Below are positions 1 through 9,372 of a stretch of DNA of 64,000 nt, in pieces (position 1 is the stretch's first letter; every line of letters begins with the position of its first letter). Where the stretch lies: positions 2,914,001-2,978,000 of the forward strand of contig NZ_AP025476.1 of the NCBI RefSeq assembly GCF_024347415.1, given 5' to 3'. The translations under genes and the position numbers were made by a program. The notes beneath the pieces are model-generated. The model was given only the letters and a program-made list of their open reading frames with translations, was not told the DNA's origin and searched no databases. The DNA comes from Vibrio crassostreae (GTDB taxonomy: Bacteria > Pseudomonadota > Gammaproteobacteria > Enterobacterales > Vibrionaceae).

Positions 1-317
1 TAAGAGGCGCAGACCTGATAGAACCAACAGGTCGACAAATCAGTTTGTACAAGACGCTCAAGCAAAAAACAGTGAGCTACTTGCACTTACCATTGGCAAC
101 CGATGACTTGGGGAATAAACTGTCAAAACAGAACCATGCCACCGCAATCAATCTCGACAATCCAAAACCAACGTTACTCAACGCGATGCGATTCTTAGGT
201 TTTGATATCCCGACAGCCCTTTGTGAGGCTTCAATGGATGAGATTTTATTGTGGGGCTGCCAACAATGGAACGTCAGTCAGTTACCTGATAGTTTACAAA
301 AAGAGCACTGTAATTAG
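1..317 (+). CDS. gluQ: Glutamyl-Q tRNA(Asp) synthetase, C-terminal part (partial at window edge)
   Basis: The reading frame is open from the left edge of the window to a TAG stop, so the start lies outside. The visible 104 or so residues contain a class I synthetase KMSKS-type loop (KLSKQNHA) and an IEPTGRQ-like stretch, as in GluQRS (YadB). That paralogue of GluRS lacks the anticodon-binding domain and glutamylates queuosine in tRNA-Asp. The short C-terminus after the KLSKQ loop fits GluQRS and not a full GluRS. The gene sits immediately before pcnB, as in the conserved dksA-gluQ-pcnB order. The family call rests on the C-terminal part only. Confidence 0.9.
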   Translation, partial: RGADLIEPTGRQISLYKTLKQKTVSYLHLPLATDDLGNKLSKQNHATAINLDNPKPTLLNAMRFLGFDIPTALCEASMDEILLWGCQQWNVSQLPDSLQKEHCN

Positions 318-465
318 CTCGAAACTCACGGCAAATAGCAAAAACGACACATAAAAATGCCATAACCAACCACTGTGGTTAAGCAGACGATGTTCTCAAA
401 TGGCTCGCGCTAAGCTATTATTAGCCGCAATTAAACTCTGCACTACCACTTTGGACTAAGAGAAA

Positions 466-492
466 AACAAAGTTGGCGATACCTACTTTGTT
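466..492 (+). promoter_or_regulatory. Hairpin just upstream of the pcnB start
   Basis: An 8-bp perfect inverted repeat (AACAAAGT / ACTTTGTT) with an 11-base loop ends 8 bases before the pcnB ATG. There is no recognisable Shine-Dalgarno sequence between it and the start. The structure is visible in the sequence. A role in keeping pcnB translation low is inference. Confidence 0.4.
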
Positions 493-500
493 CTAAACTA

Positions 501-1856
501 ATGAATACAAACGACAATACCCCAAGCGAACAACGCGGATTCCACGAATTAGCTCTGAATATTTATACTCGTCAAGAGCACAATATTTCACGCAAGCAGA
601 TCAGCGACAACGCACTAAAAGTGCTATATCGCCTGAATGGTGCGGGTTTTGACGCATTTCTAGTCGGTGGTGGTGTACGCGATATCTTATTAGGCTCTCA
701 GCCAAAAGATTTTGATATTGCGACCAACGCAACGCCAGAGCAAATCAAACACCTCTTCAGAAACTGTCGCCTTATCGGTCGCCGTTTCCGCTTGGCACAT
801 ATCATGTTTGGTCGTGACATCATTGAAGTGGCAACTTTCCGTGGCCACCACCAAGAACCATCGAAAAACGTGTCTGCACAATCGAAAGAAGGCATGCTAT
901 TGCGCGATAACGTGTATGGCAGTGTTGATGAAGATGCAGAGCGTCGTGATTTCACAATCAATGCGATGTACTACAACATTGCTGACTACAGCATCCACGA
1001 TTACGCGGGTGGTGTAGAAGATTTAGAAGATAAACTGATCCGCCTGATTGGCGATCCAGAAACGCGTTATCGTGAAGACCCAGTACGTATGCTACGTGCA
1101 ATGCGCTTCGCCGCTAAACTGGATTTCGATATTGAAGAAGACACAGCTGACCCGATTGAAGAGTTAGCGCACCTTCTAAGAGATATCCCAGCAGCGCGTC
1201 TTTACGAAGAGTCTCTGAAATTGCTGCAATCAGGTCACGGTTTAGAAACCTACCACCTAATGCGCGAGTACAACCTCTTTCAACAGATGTTCCCAGCTGT
1301 AGCGGAATACTTCACAGAAGATTACGACTCTCACACAGAGCAGATGCTTGATTTGGTTCTCGATTCAACCGATCTTCGCATCGAAGATGGTAAGCGAGTA
1401 AACCCAGCATTCATGTTCGCAGCGATGCTTTGGTACCCAATGAACAAGCTGGCAGACAAACTTGTCGCTGAACAGGGTATGGCGCACTACGACGCGATCA
1501 TGGAAGCGAGTAACATCATTCTTGATCAGCAAGTAAAGTCTATTGCGATTCCTCGTCGTCACACCGCAACCATTCGCGAAGTTTGGCAACTGCAACTTCG
1601 ACTGCCTCGTCGTAACGGTAAACGCGCGGTTCGTCTTATGGAGCTCAACAAGTTCCGAGCAGGCTACGATTTCCTAGAAATGCGTGGTGAGATTGAGGGT
1701 GGCGAAACTAAAGATCTTGCGAAATGGTGGGAGCGTTATCAAACAGCCGGTCGCAATATGCGCCAAGCCATGGCGAATGATGTAGCAGCACCAGCAAAGT
1801 CGGGTAATCGTCGCCGTAAGACTTACCGAAACAAAAAGAGTAAGCAATCAGAATGA
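501..1856 (+). CDS. pcnB: Poly(A) polymerase I
   Basis: Adds 3' poly(A) tails to RNAs, which promotes decay by the degradosome. The 451 residues begin with a class II nucleotidyltransferase head domain: VGGGVRD at about 55-61, the metal-binding DFD at about 70-72, and RRDFTINAM at about 148-156. An RNA-binding helical region follows, and the protein ends in a very basic tail typical of PcnB, unlike CCA-adding enzymes. The length matches the E. coli enzyme (about 465). The frame stays open upstream to a TAA at 432, but no upstream ATG or GTG exists, so the ATG at 501 is chosen although it has no clear ribosome binding site. Its last bases overlap folK (ATGA), implying coupled translation. Confidence 0.97.
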   Translation: MNTNDNTPSEQRGFHELALNIYTRQEHNISRKQISDNALKVLYRLNGAGFDAFLVGGGVRDILLGSQPKDFDIATNATPEQIKHLFRNCRLIGRRFRLAHIMFGRDIIEVATFRGHHQEPSKNVSAQSKEGMLLRDNVYGSVDEDAERRDFTINAMYYNIADYSIHDYAGGVEDLEDKLIRLIGDPETRYREDPVRMLRAMRFAAKLDFDIEEDTADPIEELAHLLRDIPAARLYEESLKLLQSGHGLETYHLMREYNLFQQMFPAVAEYFTEDYDSHTEQMLDLVLDSTDLRIEDGKRVNPAFMFAAMLWYPMNKLADKLVAEQGMAHYDAIMEASNIILDQQVKSIAIPRRHTATIREVWQLQLRLPRRNGKRAVRLMELNKFRAGYDFLEMRGEIEGGETKDLAKWWERYQTAGRNMRQAMANDVAAPAKSGNRRRKTYRNKKSKQSE

Positions 1857-2338
1857 TCACTGCTTACATTGCGGTCGGCAGCAACCTTGCCGACCCAGTT
1901 AGCCAAGCAAATTTGGCTATCGAAACGCTAAAAAACCTACCGCGATCAACGTTTGTTGCGACCTCACAGCTATATAGTAGCACTCCTATGGGGCCACAAA
2001 ATCAACCAGACTACATCAACGCGGTAGTGGCAATCCAAACCGAATTAACGCCAATTGAACTGCTTGATTGCACTCAAAAAATCGAGCTAGAGCAAGGGCG
2101 CGTCCGTAAAGACGAGCGTTGGGGTCCAAGAACCTTGGATCTCGACATTGTGTTATACGGCAATGAGGTGATCGATTCAGAGCGCTTAATCGTTCCTCAT
2201 TACGGAATGAAAGAACGAGAGTTTGTACTCTACCCGCTTGCTGAAATCGCACCAAGTTTACAACTCCCTGATGGGACTGAGCTGACAGAACTACTCAAAA
2301 TAGTAGATAAGAACGGGCTCAATGTTTGGCAGCAATAG
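1853..2338 (+). CDS. folK: 2-amino-4-hydroxy-6-hydroxymethyldihydropteridine pyrophosphokinase (HPPK)
   Basis: Transfers pyrophosphate from ATP to 6-hydroxymethyl-dihydropterin in folate synthesis. The 161 residues match the family length. An N-terminal AYIAVGSNL and the signature RWGPRTLDLDI at about 89-99 (containing the Mg2+-binding Asp pair) identify it. The start codon overlaps the pcnB stop by four bases. It lies 22 bases before panB in the pcnB-folK-panB-panC order known from enterobacteria and vibrios, so one transcript is likely. Confidence 0.97.
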   Translation: MITAYIAVGSNLADPVSQANLAIETLKNLPRSTFVATSQLYSSTPMGPQNQPDYINAVVAIQTELTPIELLDCTQKIELEQGRVRKDERWGPRTLDLDIVLYGNEVIDSERLIVPHYGMKEREFVLYPLAEIAPSLQLPDGTELTELLKIVDKNGLNVWQQ

Positions 2339-2360
2339 CCAAACGCATTAAGGAAAACCA

Positions 2361-3155
2361 ATGAAAAAAGTAACCATTAACGACCTGATCAAATGCAAAC
2401 GTGAAGGCCGTAAATTCGCGACGTCGACAGCTTATGATGCGAGCTTTGCTCAATTATTCGAAAGCCAAGAGATGCCTGTACTGCTTGTCGGTGATTCACT
2501 AGGTATGGTTCTACAAGGCCATAACGATACATTACCTGTCACCGTTGAAGACATTGCTTACCATACTCGCTCAGTGCGTGCTGGTAGCCCTAATTGCCTT
2601 CTTATGGCTGACATGCCTTTCATGAGCTACGCGACTCCAGAGCAAGCTTGTGAAAGCGCAGCTACCTTGATGCGTGCTGGCGCGAATATGGTAAAAATCG
2701 AAGGCGGAAGCTGGTTGGTTGATACTGTAAAGATGCTAACAGAACGTGCAGTACCAGTATGCGCACACTTAGGCTTAACACCTCAGTCTGTAAACATTTT
2801 TGGTGGTTACAAAATTCAAGGTCGTGATGGCGAGCAAGCCGACAAAATGGTTGCTGACGCGCTAGCTCTGCAAAACGCAGGCGCTCAAATCGTTCTACTT
2901 GAATGTGTGCCAGCTTCATTGGCAAAACGAATTACAGAAGCTTGTGACGTACCGGTTATCGGTATCGGCGCCGGCAATGTTACCGATGGTCAGATCTTGG
3001 TTATGCATGACATGTTCGGTATTTCTGCGAACTACATGCCGAAGTTCTCTAAGAATTTCCTAGCAGAAACCGGTGATATGCGTAAGGCAGTAGCTCTATA
3101 CAAAGAAGAAGTAGAGAGCGCGCGCTTCCCTGATGAAGCTCATACAATCGCTTAG
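2361..3155 (+). CDS. panB: 3-methyl-2-oxobutanoate hydroxymethyltransferase
   Basis: First committed step of pantothenate synthesis: adds a hydroxymethyl group from 5,10-methylene-THF to 2-oxoisovalerate, giving ketopantoate. The 264 residues match E. coli PanB in length. They carry [10 protein letters not shown] at about 41-50 with the Mg-binding Asp, a VKIEGG stretch near 112, and GIGAG near 201. An AAGGAAAA ribosome binding site precedes the ATG. Only 8 bases separate it from panC. The aspartate decarboxylase panD, which lies by panBC in E. coli, is not in this interval. Confidence 0.97.
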   Translation: MKKVTINDLIKCKREGRKFATSTAYDASFAQLFESQEMPVLLVGDSLGMVLQGHNDTLPVTVEDIAYHTRSVRAGSPNCLLMADMPFMSYATPEQACESAATLMRAGANMVKIEGGSWLVDTVKMLTERAVPVCAHLGLTPQSVNIFGGYKIQGRDGEQADKMVADALALQNAGAQIVLLECVPASLAKRITEACDVPVIGIGAGNVTDGQILVMHDMFGISANYMPKFSKNFLAETGDMRKAVALYKEEVESARFPDEAHTIA

Positions 3156-3163
3156 GAGTAAGT

Positions 3164-4054
3164 ATGCAAACTTTTGCTGAAATAGCGGCTCTTCGTGAGC
3201 AGATTAAACAGTTTAAGCGTGATGGACGTACGGTTGCTTTTGTACCGACAATGGGAAACCTACATGAAGGCCACCTAACTCTAGTAAAGAAAGCTCGAGA
3301 ACTGGCAGACATCGTTGTGGTAAGCATCTTTGTAAACCCAATGCAGTTTGACCGCGCCGACGACCTAAACAACTACCCTCGCACGTTAGAAGCAGATTTA
3401 AGCAAACTAACTGGCGAAGGCGTTGAGCTGGTATTTACACCAACGCCAGAGGTGATGTATCCAGATGGATTAGACAAACAGACGTTTGTTGAGGTCCCTG
3501 GCATATCTCACATGCTTGAAGGTGCATCTCGTCCAGGTCATTTCCGTGGCGTAGCGACGATTGTCACCAAGCTGTTTAACATTGTTCAGCCAGACTTTGC
3601 ATGCTTCGGCAAAAAAGACTTCCAGCAGCTTGCTGTTATTCGCCAGATGACCACTGACTTAGCGTTAGACATTAAAGTTGTGGGCGTTGCGACCGTTCGT
3701 GAAATGGACGGCTTGGCAATGAGCTCTCGCAATAGCAATCTAACGATTGACGAACGCCAACGAGCACCAGTTCTAGCGCGTACCATGCGCTGGATCAGCA
3801 GTGCTATTCGTGGTGGTCGCGATGACTACGCATCAGTAATTGAAGATGCAACCGACCAGCTACGCGCTGCAGACCTTCAACCTGATGAGATATTCATTTG
3901 TGATGCAAAAACGCTACAAGCGATCACTCCAGAATCCACTCAAGCTGTGATTCTTATGTCAGCTTTCCTAGGTAAGACTCGTCTTATCGACAACCAAGTT
4001 CTCGACTTGGTAACGGAAACCAAAGAAGAAGTGAAAGAAGAAACCGCTGAGTAA
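3164..4054 (+). CDS. panC: Pantothenate synthetase
   Basis: Joins pantoate and beta-alanine using ATP through a pantoyl-adenylate. The 296 residues contain [10 protein letters not shown] at about 28-37, where His34 and His37 form the class I HxGH nucleotide-binding motif, and the KMSKS equivalent MSSRN near 186. The last 12 residues or so are rich in Lys and Glu and probably disordered. A GGAGTAAGT ribosome binding site precedes the ATG. It is the last gene of the pcnB-panC cluster and ends at a terminator shared with yadH. Confidence 0.97.
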   Translation: MQTFAEIAALREQIKQFKRDGRTVAFVPTMGNLHEGHLTLVKKARELADIVVVSIFVNPMQFDRADDLNNYPRTLEADLSKLTGEGVELVFTPTPEVMYPDGLDKQTFVEVPGISHMLEGASRPGHFRGVATIVTKLFNIVQPDFACFGKKDFQQLAVIRQMTTDLALDIKVVGVATVREMDGLAMSSRNSNLTIDERQRAPVLARTMRWISSAIRGGRDDYASVIEDATDQLRAADLQPDEIFICDAKTLQAITPESTQAVILMSAFLGKTRLIDNQVLDLVTETKEEVKEETAE

Positions 4055-4119
4055 TCGCTTTCTTCTCTTTGCGTAAACAAGCTCCTAACGCAAAGCAAAA
4101 GCACAAACGCAGAACACAA

Positions 4120-4149
4120 AAAAGGTCGATGTAATATCGACCTTTTCTT
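4120..4149. terminator. Bidirectional terminator between panC and yadH
   Basis: An 11-bp stem (AAAAGGTCGAT / ATCGACCTTTT) with loop GTAAT is flanked by A-rich sequence on the left and T-rich sequence on the right. It can end the panC transcript on the + strand and the yadGH transcript on the - strand. The two genes converge here. Confidence 0.85.
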
Positions 4150-4173
4150 TGCCTCGATTCAGGGACGTCGGAG

Positions 4174-4944
4174 TTAGCTACGTAAGCCAATACCCTTTGT
4201 CACTAGGTAGTGTGCAATGCCATACAACAGCACGATAAACACGCCTAGTACGCCAAACGACGTCACGATACCCACATCAGACACACCCAGAAAGCCATAT
4301 CTGAACGCGTTTACCATGTAGACAATCGGGTTCAGCTTCGACACACCCTGCCAAAACTCAGGCAACAGGCTAATTGAGTAGAACACACCACCCAGATACG
4401 TCAGCGGCGTTAAGATGAAGGTTGGGATAATAGATATATCATCAAACGTGCGTGCGAATACCGCGTTAATCAAGCCACCCAGAGCGAACACTACCGACGT
4501 TAAAAATACTGTCGCAATGATCACACCCCAATGGTCAACTTGTAAGTCGACAAAGAACAAGGATACGAAGGTTACGATAGTGCCCACTAACAAGCCACGC
4601 ACCACACCACCCATTACAAAACCGGCGATAATCACGTAGTTAGGAACCGGAGCTACAAGCAACTCTTCAATGTTCTTTTGGAACTTAGCACTAAAGAATG
4701 AAGAAGCAACGTTGGAATACGAGTTAGTGATCACCGACATCATGATCAGGCCAGGAACAATGTATTCCATATAACTGAAGCCGTTCATTTCACCAATACG
4801 AGCACCAATCAGGTTACCGAAAATAATGAAATAAAGCGTCATGGTAATCGCTGGCGGCACCAGAGTTTGCACCCAGATACGCGTGAAGCGATTGATCTCT
4901 TTGGTCAACAAACTGCAGAAAGCTGTCCAATATAGGCTGTACAT
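4174..4944 (-). CDS. yadH: ABC-2 type transporter permease
   Basis: Membrane subunit of a two-component ABC exporter of unknown substrate. The protein has 256 residues from the chosen ATG, the same as E. coli YadH, with about six hydrophobic segments and an ABC-2 domain (RIWVQTLVPPAITMTLYF near the N-terminus). A reading eight residues longer is possible, but GAGGGGAGT lies at the right distance from the ATG at 4944, and the upstream ATPase stops one base before it. The yadG-yadH pair next to panC/can is a conserved gammaproteobacterial neighbourhood. Confidence 0.92.
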   Translation of the reverse strand: MYSLYWTAFCSLLTKEINRFTRIWVQTLVPPAITMTLYFIIFGNLIGARIGEMNGFSYMEYIVPGLIMMSVITNSYSNVASSFFSAKFQKNIEELLVAPVPNYVIIAGFVMGGVVRGLLVGTIVTFVSLFFVDLQVDHWGVIIATVFLTSVVFALGGLINAVFARTFDDISIIPTFILTPLTYLGGVFYSISLLPEFWQGVSKLNPIVYMVNAFRYGFLGVSDVGIVTSFGVLGVFIVLLYGIAHYLVTKGIGLRS

Positions 4945-4945
4945 A

Positions 4946-5863
4946 TTATTTACTCCCCTCACGGACAATACTCACGAATAGCTCTTCTAAACGGTTTGCT
5001 TTGTTACGCATAGAGAGGACTTTCACCTGTTGCTCGCTCAACTGAGCGAAGATGGTATTCAAACCTAGGTTTTTATCGATTTCGATTTCTAGCGAGCCAT
5101 TGAGCATGACTTGGCTATTCACACCTTCAAGCTTAGGTTCTGTCGTGCCTTCTTCCAGATCCAGAATAAAGGTCTCAGCACTCAATTTGCCCAACAGCGC
5201 TTTCATGGTTGTGTTCTCAATCAACTCACCGCGATTAATGATGCCGATGTTGCGACACAACATTTCCGCTTCTTCTAGGTAGTGCGTGGTCAAGATAATG
5301 GTAATGCCCTGCTTCTCATTGATCTCTTTTAGGAATTCCCACATTGAACGACGCAGTTCAATATCAACACCCGCCGTTGGTTCATCAAGGATCAACAAAT
5401 GAGGTTCATGCATCAATGCACGCGCGATCATCAAACGACGCTTCATACCACCAGACAAGTTACGTGCACGTTCGCTACGTTTTTCCCATAAATCGAGTTG
5501 AGATAGGTACTTTTTCGCACGCTCTTTCGCCAGTGCTTTTGGCACACCGTAGTAACCAGCCTGCTGCAAAACGATCTGCTCAACAGTTTCAAACGGGTTG
5601 AAGTTAAACTCTTGAGGCACTAAGCCTAGGTTTTGTTTCGCCAGTTCTAGATCGGTATCAATGTCGTAGCCGAACACCTTAACCTTGCCTGAAGTCTTGT
5701 TAACCAGTGAAGAGATAACACCGATGGTGGTCGACTTACCCGCGCCATTTGGACCAAGTAGTGCGTAAAAATCGCCTTTTTCTACTTGTAAACTAATGCC
5801 TTTAAGAGCTTCAAAGCCCCCAGCATAAGTTTTTCTTAATTGCTCAATTTCTAATGCATACAT
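4946..5863 (-). CDS. yadG: ABC transporter ATP-binding protein
   Basis: ATPase partner of YadH. The 305 residues contain Walker A GPNGAGKST at about 38-46, signature LSGGM at about 136-140 and Walker B LLILDEP at about 156-162, followed by the switch His in TTHYLEEAEML. The C-terminal 80 residues are the family-specific extension of the CcmA/DrrA-type exporter ATPases. yadG is the promoter-proximal gene of the pair. The transported substrate is not known, and nothing here decides it. Confidence 0.94.
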   Translation of the reverse strand: MYALEIEQLRKTYAGGFEALKGISLQVEKGDFYALLGPNGAGKSTTIGVISSLVNKTSGKVKVFGYDIDTDLELAKQNLGLVPQEFNFNPFETVEQIVLQQAGYYGVPKALAKERAKKYLSQLDLWEKRSERARNLSGGMKRRLMIARALMHEPHLLILDEPTAGVDIELRRSMWEFLKEINEKQGITIILTTHYLEEAEMLCRNIGIINRGELIENTTMKALLGKLSAETFILDLEEGTTEPKLEGVNSQVMLNGSLEIEIDKNLGLNTIFAQLSEQQVKVLSMRNKANRLEELFVSIVREGSK

Positions 5864-6179
5864 AGAGATGGACTGCCATTTGCTATAGATAGATGTTGAT
5901 GACCGAGCATGAGGAAGAGAGTGAAACGTAAAACGAACTAGCTGAAAGCTAACCCAAGATTTGTTTACTCGGCCATTTTGCGAACAAGTTTATCGTTGAT
6001 TGACGATGAATACAAATGTCGATTCGTGCTTTCTTTTTAAAACAGTGGAAGATCTCCGCGAACTAAAGAGAAGAAACATGTTTGGTAAACAAAAAAATGC
6101 CGCCAAGTCATTCGCTTAACTGCATTTTTGTCAGAGTTAAATGAAGGACCGATTAATCAAATAAGTTCATCGTTGAAGC
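5864..6179. other. Intergenic region between yadG and the SulP gene
   Basis: A 316-base gene-free stretch upstream of yadG and downstream of the SulP gene. The only clear element is the terminator-like hairpin at 6091-6130. No coding potential with family resemblance is visible, and I could not pick a confident yadG promoter. Confidence 0.6.
6091..6130 (-). terminator. Probable terminator of the SulP gene
   Basis: Read on the - strand, AAAAATGC and GCATTTTT bracket a 21-base interval holding a small inner stem, and the right arm runs straight into seven T residues. It lies 50 bases past the SulP stop. The loop is longer than in a classical terminator, so confidence is moderate. Confidence 0.6.
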
Positions 6180-7853
6180 TTAGACTGACTCAAATTGGTG
6201 CTCATCTCTCTCAACATAGCTGGTTGCAGCTGTCAGCGCTTCGTATCTGAATCGGTAAGTATTGGATTCAGGAACCAAGTCAATCACATGGAATTTCTCA
6301 AGCTGCTGACGTGTATTCTCGTTAGGACACAACAAGTACACCTCACATTGCGCATCTAGCGCATCCTTGATGGCATTCTCCAGCGCTAGACCAACGGTTA
6401 CATCGATCATCGGAACGTCCGTTAAATCTAGAATCATCGCTTCATAGTCAGAGATACTCGAGTGCTGACGAGAAATCGCCTTAGAAACACTGAATATCAT
6501 CGGCCCTGAAAGATAGAAGAAAAGAACCTTACCATTCGCGCTATCGAGTAGCTGACGTTCACTATCAGTGAGTGGAATATCGTCTTCATCATCACCATCA
6601 CTGATCGCCTTAACTTGCCTCGCGTGCTCTCGACTCAATCTTTCAATGATGAGGATGTTCGAGATAAAGACACCAAGCCCAACAGCAATAATCAGGTCAA
6701 CGAACACGGTTAGTAGCATTACGCCATACATAACGCCCATGCCTGCATAACTCACCTTGTGTGCGCGCTGAATGAAACTCCAATCAAGAATGTTGAAGCC
6801 CACATACATGGCGATACCTGCCAACACCGCCATAGGAATGGGCTCGGTTAAACCACCAGCAACCAAAACGACTAACGCTAATACTAAGGCACGAATTACA
6901 CCAGAGAGTGGAGAGCGCGCACCAACCTGAATATTGGTTACGGTGCCCATAGTCGCGCCCGCACCAGGCAGTGCGCCGAACAGGCCTGAAAGCATATTGG
7001 CGATGCCCTGCCCTCGAAGCTCTTTATCAGAATCATGCTCTTTACGAGTCAGTGAGTCACCAATAACCGCAGTCAAAAGCGTATCAATACAACCCAACGT
7101 ACCAAGCACTAAGGCATCGATAACCATGGTAGTAAACTGCTCAGCGCTGATAGTCGGAATAACAAGAGAAGGTAGGCCTGCAGGGATTTCACCAATGCGG
7201 CGAATAGAGTCGGTATCGAAGAAGATAACAGACAGCAGAGTTACAGCCACTAACGCGACCAGTTGTGCGGGCACATACTTACGGTACTTAGCTGGGAAGC
7301 CAAAGAGAATACCGAGCGTCAGTGCACCCAAAAACAGTTCGCTCACTTTCAAATTTGTTAGCGTATCAGGAAGCGCAGAGAGCGTGCCCATCACTCCACC
7401 AGAAGGGGCGGCGTGTCCTAATAGGGGTGAGAGCTGTAAGATAATCAGAATAACGCCAATACCCGACATAAAGCCGGAGATCACGCTATATGGCATCAAA
7501 GTGACGTATTTTCCGAGCTTTAACGTGCCAAGTAATATTTGAAACGCACCCGCCATCATCACGACGGTAAAGGTCATTGCCATTCCGGTTTCAGGATATT
7601 TAGCGACCATGCTCGTCATTACTGCTGTCATGATCACTGTCATCGGGCCGGTTGGCTCAGATATCAAACTGCTTGAACCGCCAAACAAAGCGGCAAACAA
7701 GCCGACCATGATGGCGCCCCAGAGGCCTGCTTCAGCACCCGCCCCAGAAGCAACACCAAATGCCAACGCTAAAGGCAATGAGATGATGGCTGTAGTCACA
7801 CCGCCAAACATATCCCCTTTGAGATTGATATCCGTAAAACGACTTCCAAACAA
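6180..7853 (-). CDS. SulP family inorganic anion transporter with STAS domain (probable bicarbonate transporter)
   Basis: An inner-membrane permease of the SLC26/SulP family, about 557 residues. The N-terminal two thirds are hydrophobic, with the family features (SLPLALAFGVASGAGAEAGL near the start, GPTGPMTVIM-like substrate region). The C-terminal about 110 residues form a STAS domain (LILDLTDVPMIDVT). I chose the TTG at 7853 because AGGAAGG stands six bases before it. A GTG at 7892 would add 13 residues with no such site. Substrate is not determined by sequence. The divergent carbonic anhydrase next door favours bicarbonate (as in BicA-like transporters), but sulfate or dicarboxylates remain possible. 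Confidence 0.88.
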   Translation of the reverse strand: MFGSRFTDINLKGDMFGGVTTAIISLPLALAFGVASGAGAEAGLWGAIMVGLFAALFGGSSSLISEPTGPMTVIMTAVMTSMVAKYPETGMAMTFTVVMMAGAFQILLGTLKLGKYVTLMPYSVISGFMSGIGVILIILQLSPLLGHAAPSGGVMGTLSALPDTLTNLKVSELFLGALTLGILFGFPAKYRKYVPAQLVALVAVTLLSVIFFDTDSIRRIGEIPAGLPSLVIPTISAEQFTTMVIDALVLGTLGCIDTLLTAVIGDSLTRKEHDSDKELRGQGIANMLSGLFGALPGAGATMGTVTNIQVGARSPLSGVIRALVLALVVLVAGGLTEPIPMAVLAGIAMYVGFNILDWSFIQRAHKVSYAGMGVMYGVMLLTVFVDLIIAVGLGVFISNILIIERLSREHARQVKAISDGDDEDDIPLTDSERQLLDSANGKVLFFYLSGPMIFSVSKAISRQHSSISDYEAMILDLTDVPMIDVTVGLALENAIKDALDAQCEVYLLCPNENTRQQLEKFHVIDLVPESNTYRFRYEALTAATSYVERDEHQFESV

Positions 7854-8097
7854 AACACACCTTCCTGATGATGAAATGACAAACCTTATCACTTTAACAA
7901 ATGTATCAAGTGTTCAGAAAGTGTTAATTCAATCACATTATTCATGTCTTATAACCGGATCATAGCTTCTACGCTAAGTTAATGATTTTAACGACGAGTA
8001 CACGTCAGATGAGTACTATTTGACACAGTTTTTACGAGATTGAATTTGTAACATTGTGTATAGTTGAGATTCTTAATTAAGGGATGTAAGACGCAAA

Positions 8098-8766
8098 ATG
8101 CCAGAGATTAAACAGCTTTTTGAAAACAACTCTAAATGGTCAGAAGAAATTCGCTCTCAACGACCTGAGTATTTTACAACGCTTGAAGAGGGTCAAAGCC
8201 CTGGTTTTCTATGGATTGGCTGCTCAGATAGCCGTGTTCCGGCCGAGCGTCTCACTGGTTTATATTCTGGCGAACTGTTTGTTCACCGAAATGTGGCGAA
8301 CCAAGTGGTTCATACCGACTTAAACTGCCTCTCAGTTGTGCAGTACGCCGTCGATGTACTCAAAGTTAAACACATCATTGTCTGCGGTCACTACGGTTGT
8401 GGCGGTGTTAATGCGGCGATTGATAACCCTAAACTTGGCCTTATCAACAACTGGTTACTTCATATCCGTGATAACTACCTAAAATACCGTAAGCAAATCG
8501 AAGGGCTACCTCGTGAGCAATGGGGTGACAAGTTGTGCGAAATTAACGTCGCAGAACAGGTTTATAACCTAGGCAACTCAACCATTATGCAGAATGCGTG
8601 GGAGCGTGGCCAAGAAGTTGAAATCCACGGTGTGGTTTATGGTATTGGCGATGGCAAGCTGCAAGACCTTGGCGTACGTTGCTCAAGTAACGATACCCTA
8701 GAGAACAGTCACTTAGATGCATTAAACAAGATCTTAACGACGCCTCTTCTTAGTCAACAAAGCTAA
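8098..8766 (+). CDS. can: Beta-class carbonic anhydrase
   Basis: Interconverts CO2 and bicarbonate, supplying bicarbonate for carboxylations. The 222 residues carry the full zinc site of the beta class: Cys42, Asp44 and Arg46 in CSDSR, with His98 and Cys101 in CGHYGC. This is the same spacing as E. coli Can. It is divergent from the SulP permease with about 245 bases between the starts, and is followed by a strong terminator. Between hpt and yadGH it keeps the enterobacterial order, with the transporter added. Confidence 0.97.
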   Translation: MPEIKQLFENNSKWSEEIRSQRPEYFTTLEEGQSPGFLWIGCSDSRVPAERLTGLYSGELFVHRNVANQVVHTDLNCLSVVQYAVDVLKVKHIIVCGHYGCGGVNAAIDNPKLGLINNWLLHIRDNYLKYRKQIEGLPREQWGDKLCEINVAEQVYNLGNSTIMQNAWERGQEVEIHGVVYGIGDGKLQDLGVRCSSNDTLENSHLDALNKILTTPLLSQQS

Positions 8767-8786
8767 CCCCCTTCTGTAATAAATAC

Positions 8787-8813
8787 AAAAAGCCCGCATC
8801 AAGCGGGCTTTTT
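8787..8813. terminator. Bidirectional terminator between can and hpt
   Basis: An 11-bp stem AAAAAGCCCGC / GCGGGCTTTTT with loop ATCAA. The A and T runs on both sides make it usable for can (+) and hpt (-), which converge here. Confidence 0.92.
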
Positions 8814-8841
8814 AATGACTTCTAAACCACAAGCGCAATGA

Positions 8842-9372
8842 TTACTCTTGAGGTACTACCTTACCGATGTACGGTAGGTGACGATATTTTTGTGCGTAGT
8901 CGATACCAACACCAACAACGAACTCATCTGGGATTTCAAAACCAATCCACTTTGTATCTACAGTCACTTCACGGCGAGAAGGCTTGTCTAGTAGCGTGCA
9001 AATTTCGATAGACTTAGGGCCACGTAGGCTTAGAATCTCTTTCACTTTAGTCAGCGTGTTACCCGTATCGATAATATCTTCTACGAGTAGAACGTCTTTA
9101 CCTTGAATATCATCATCAAGGTCTTTCAAAATACGAACATCACGTGAGCTTTCCATGCCGTTGCCGTAGCTAGACGCGGTCATGAAATCAACTTGGTGCG
9201 TTAAATCGATAGCACGAGCAAGATCTGCCATAAAGACAAAAGATCCACGCAATAAGCCAACTAAAACTAGATCTTCACTACCTTTGTAGTGTTCCGTGAT
9301 CTGTTTGCCTAGTTCGTTCACTCGATCCTGAACTTCTTGCTCAGAGATCATGACTTCAACTGTATGCTTCAT
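8842..9372 (-). CDS. hpt: Hypoxanthine phosphoribosyltransferase
   Basis: Purine salvage: makes IMP (and GMP more weakly) from hypoxanthine or guanine and PRPP. The 176 residues match the family length. The PRPP-binding loop is [14 protein letters not shown] at about 94-107, and the early [11 protein letters not shown] (about 37-47) forms the other PRPP contact. It is divergently arranged with the quorum regulator at 9710, the arrangement known in Vibrio. Confidence 0.96.
   Translation of the reverse strand: MKHTVEVMISEQEVQDRVNELGKQITEHYKGSEDLVLVGLLRGSFVFMADLARAIDLTHQVDFMTASSYGNGMESSRDVRILKDLDDDIQGKDVLLVEDIIDTGNTLTKVKEILSLRGPKSIEICTLLDKPSRREVTVDTKWIGFEIPDEFVVGVGIDYAQKYRHLPYIGKVVPQE

Noticed and set aside
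4415..7965. Several open frames on the + strand inside yadH, yadG and the SulP gene (for example 6934-7542)
   Set aside because: They lie wholly antisense to well-conserved membrane and ATPase genes, have no ribosome sites or family motifs, and arise from the codon pattern of hydrophobic genes.
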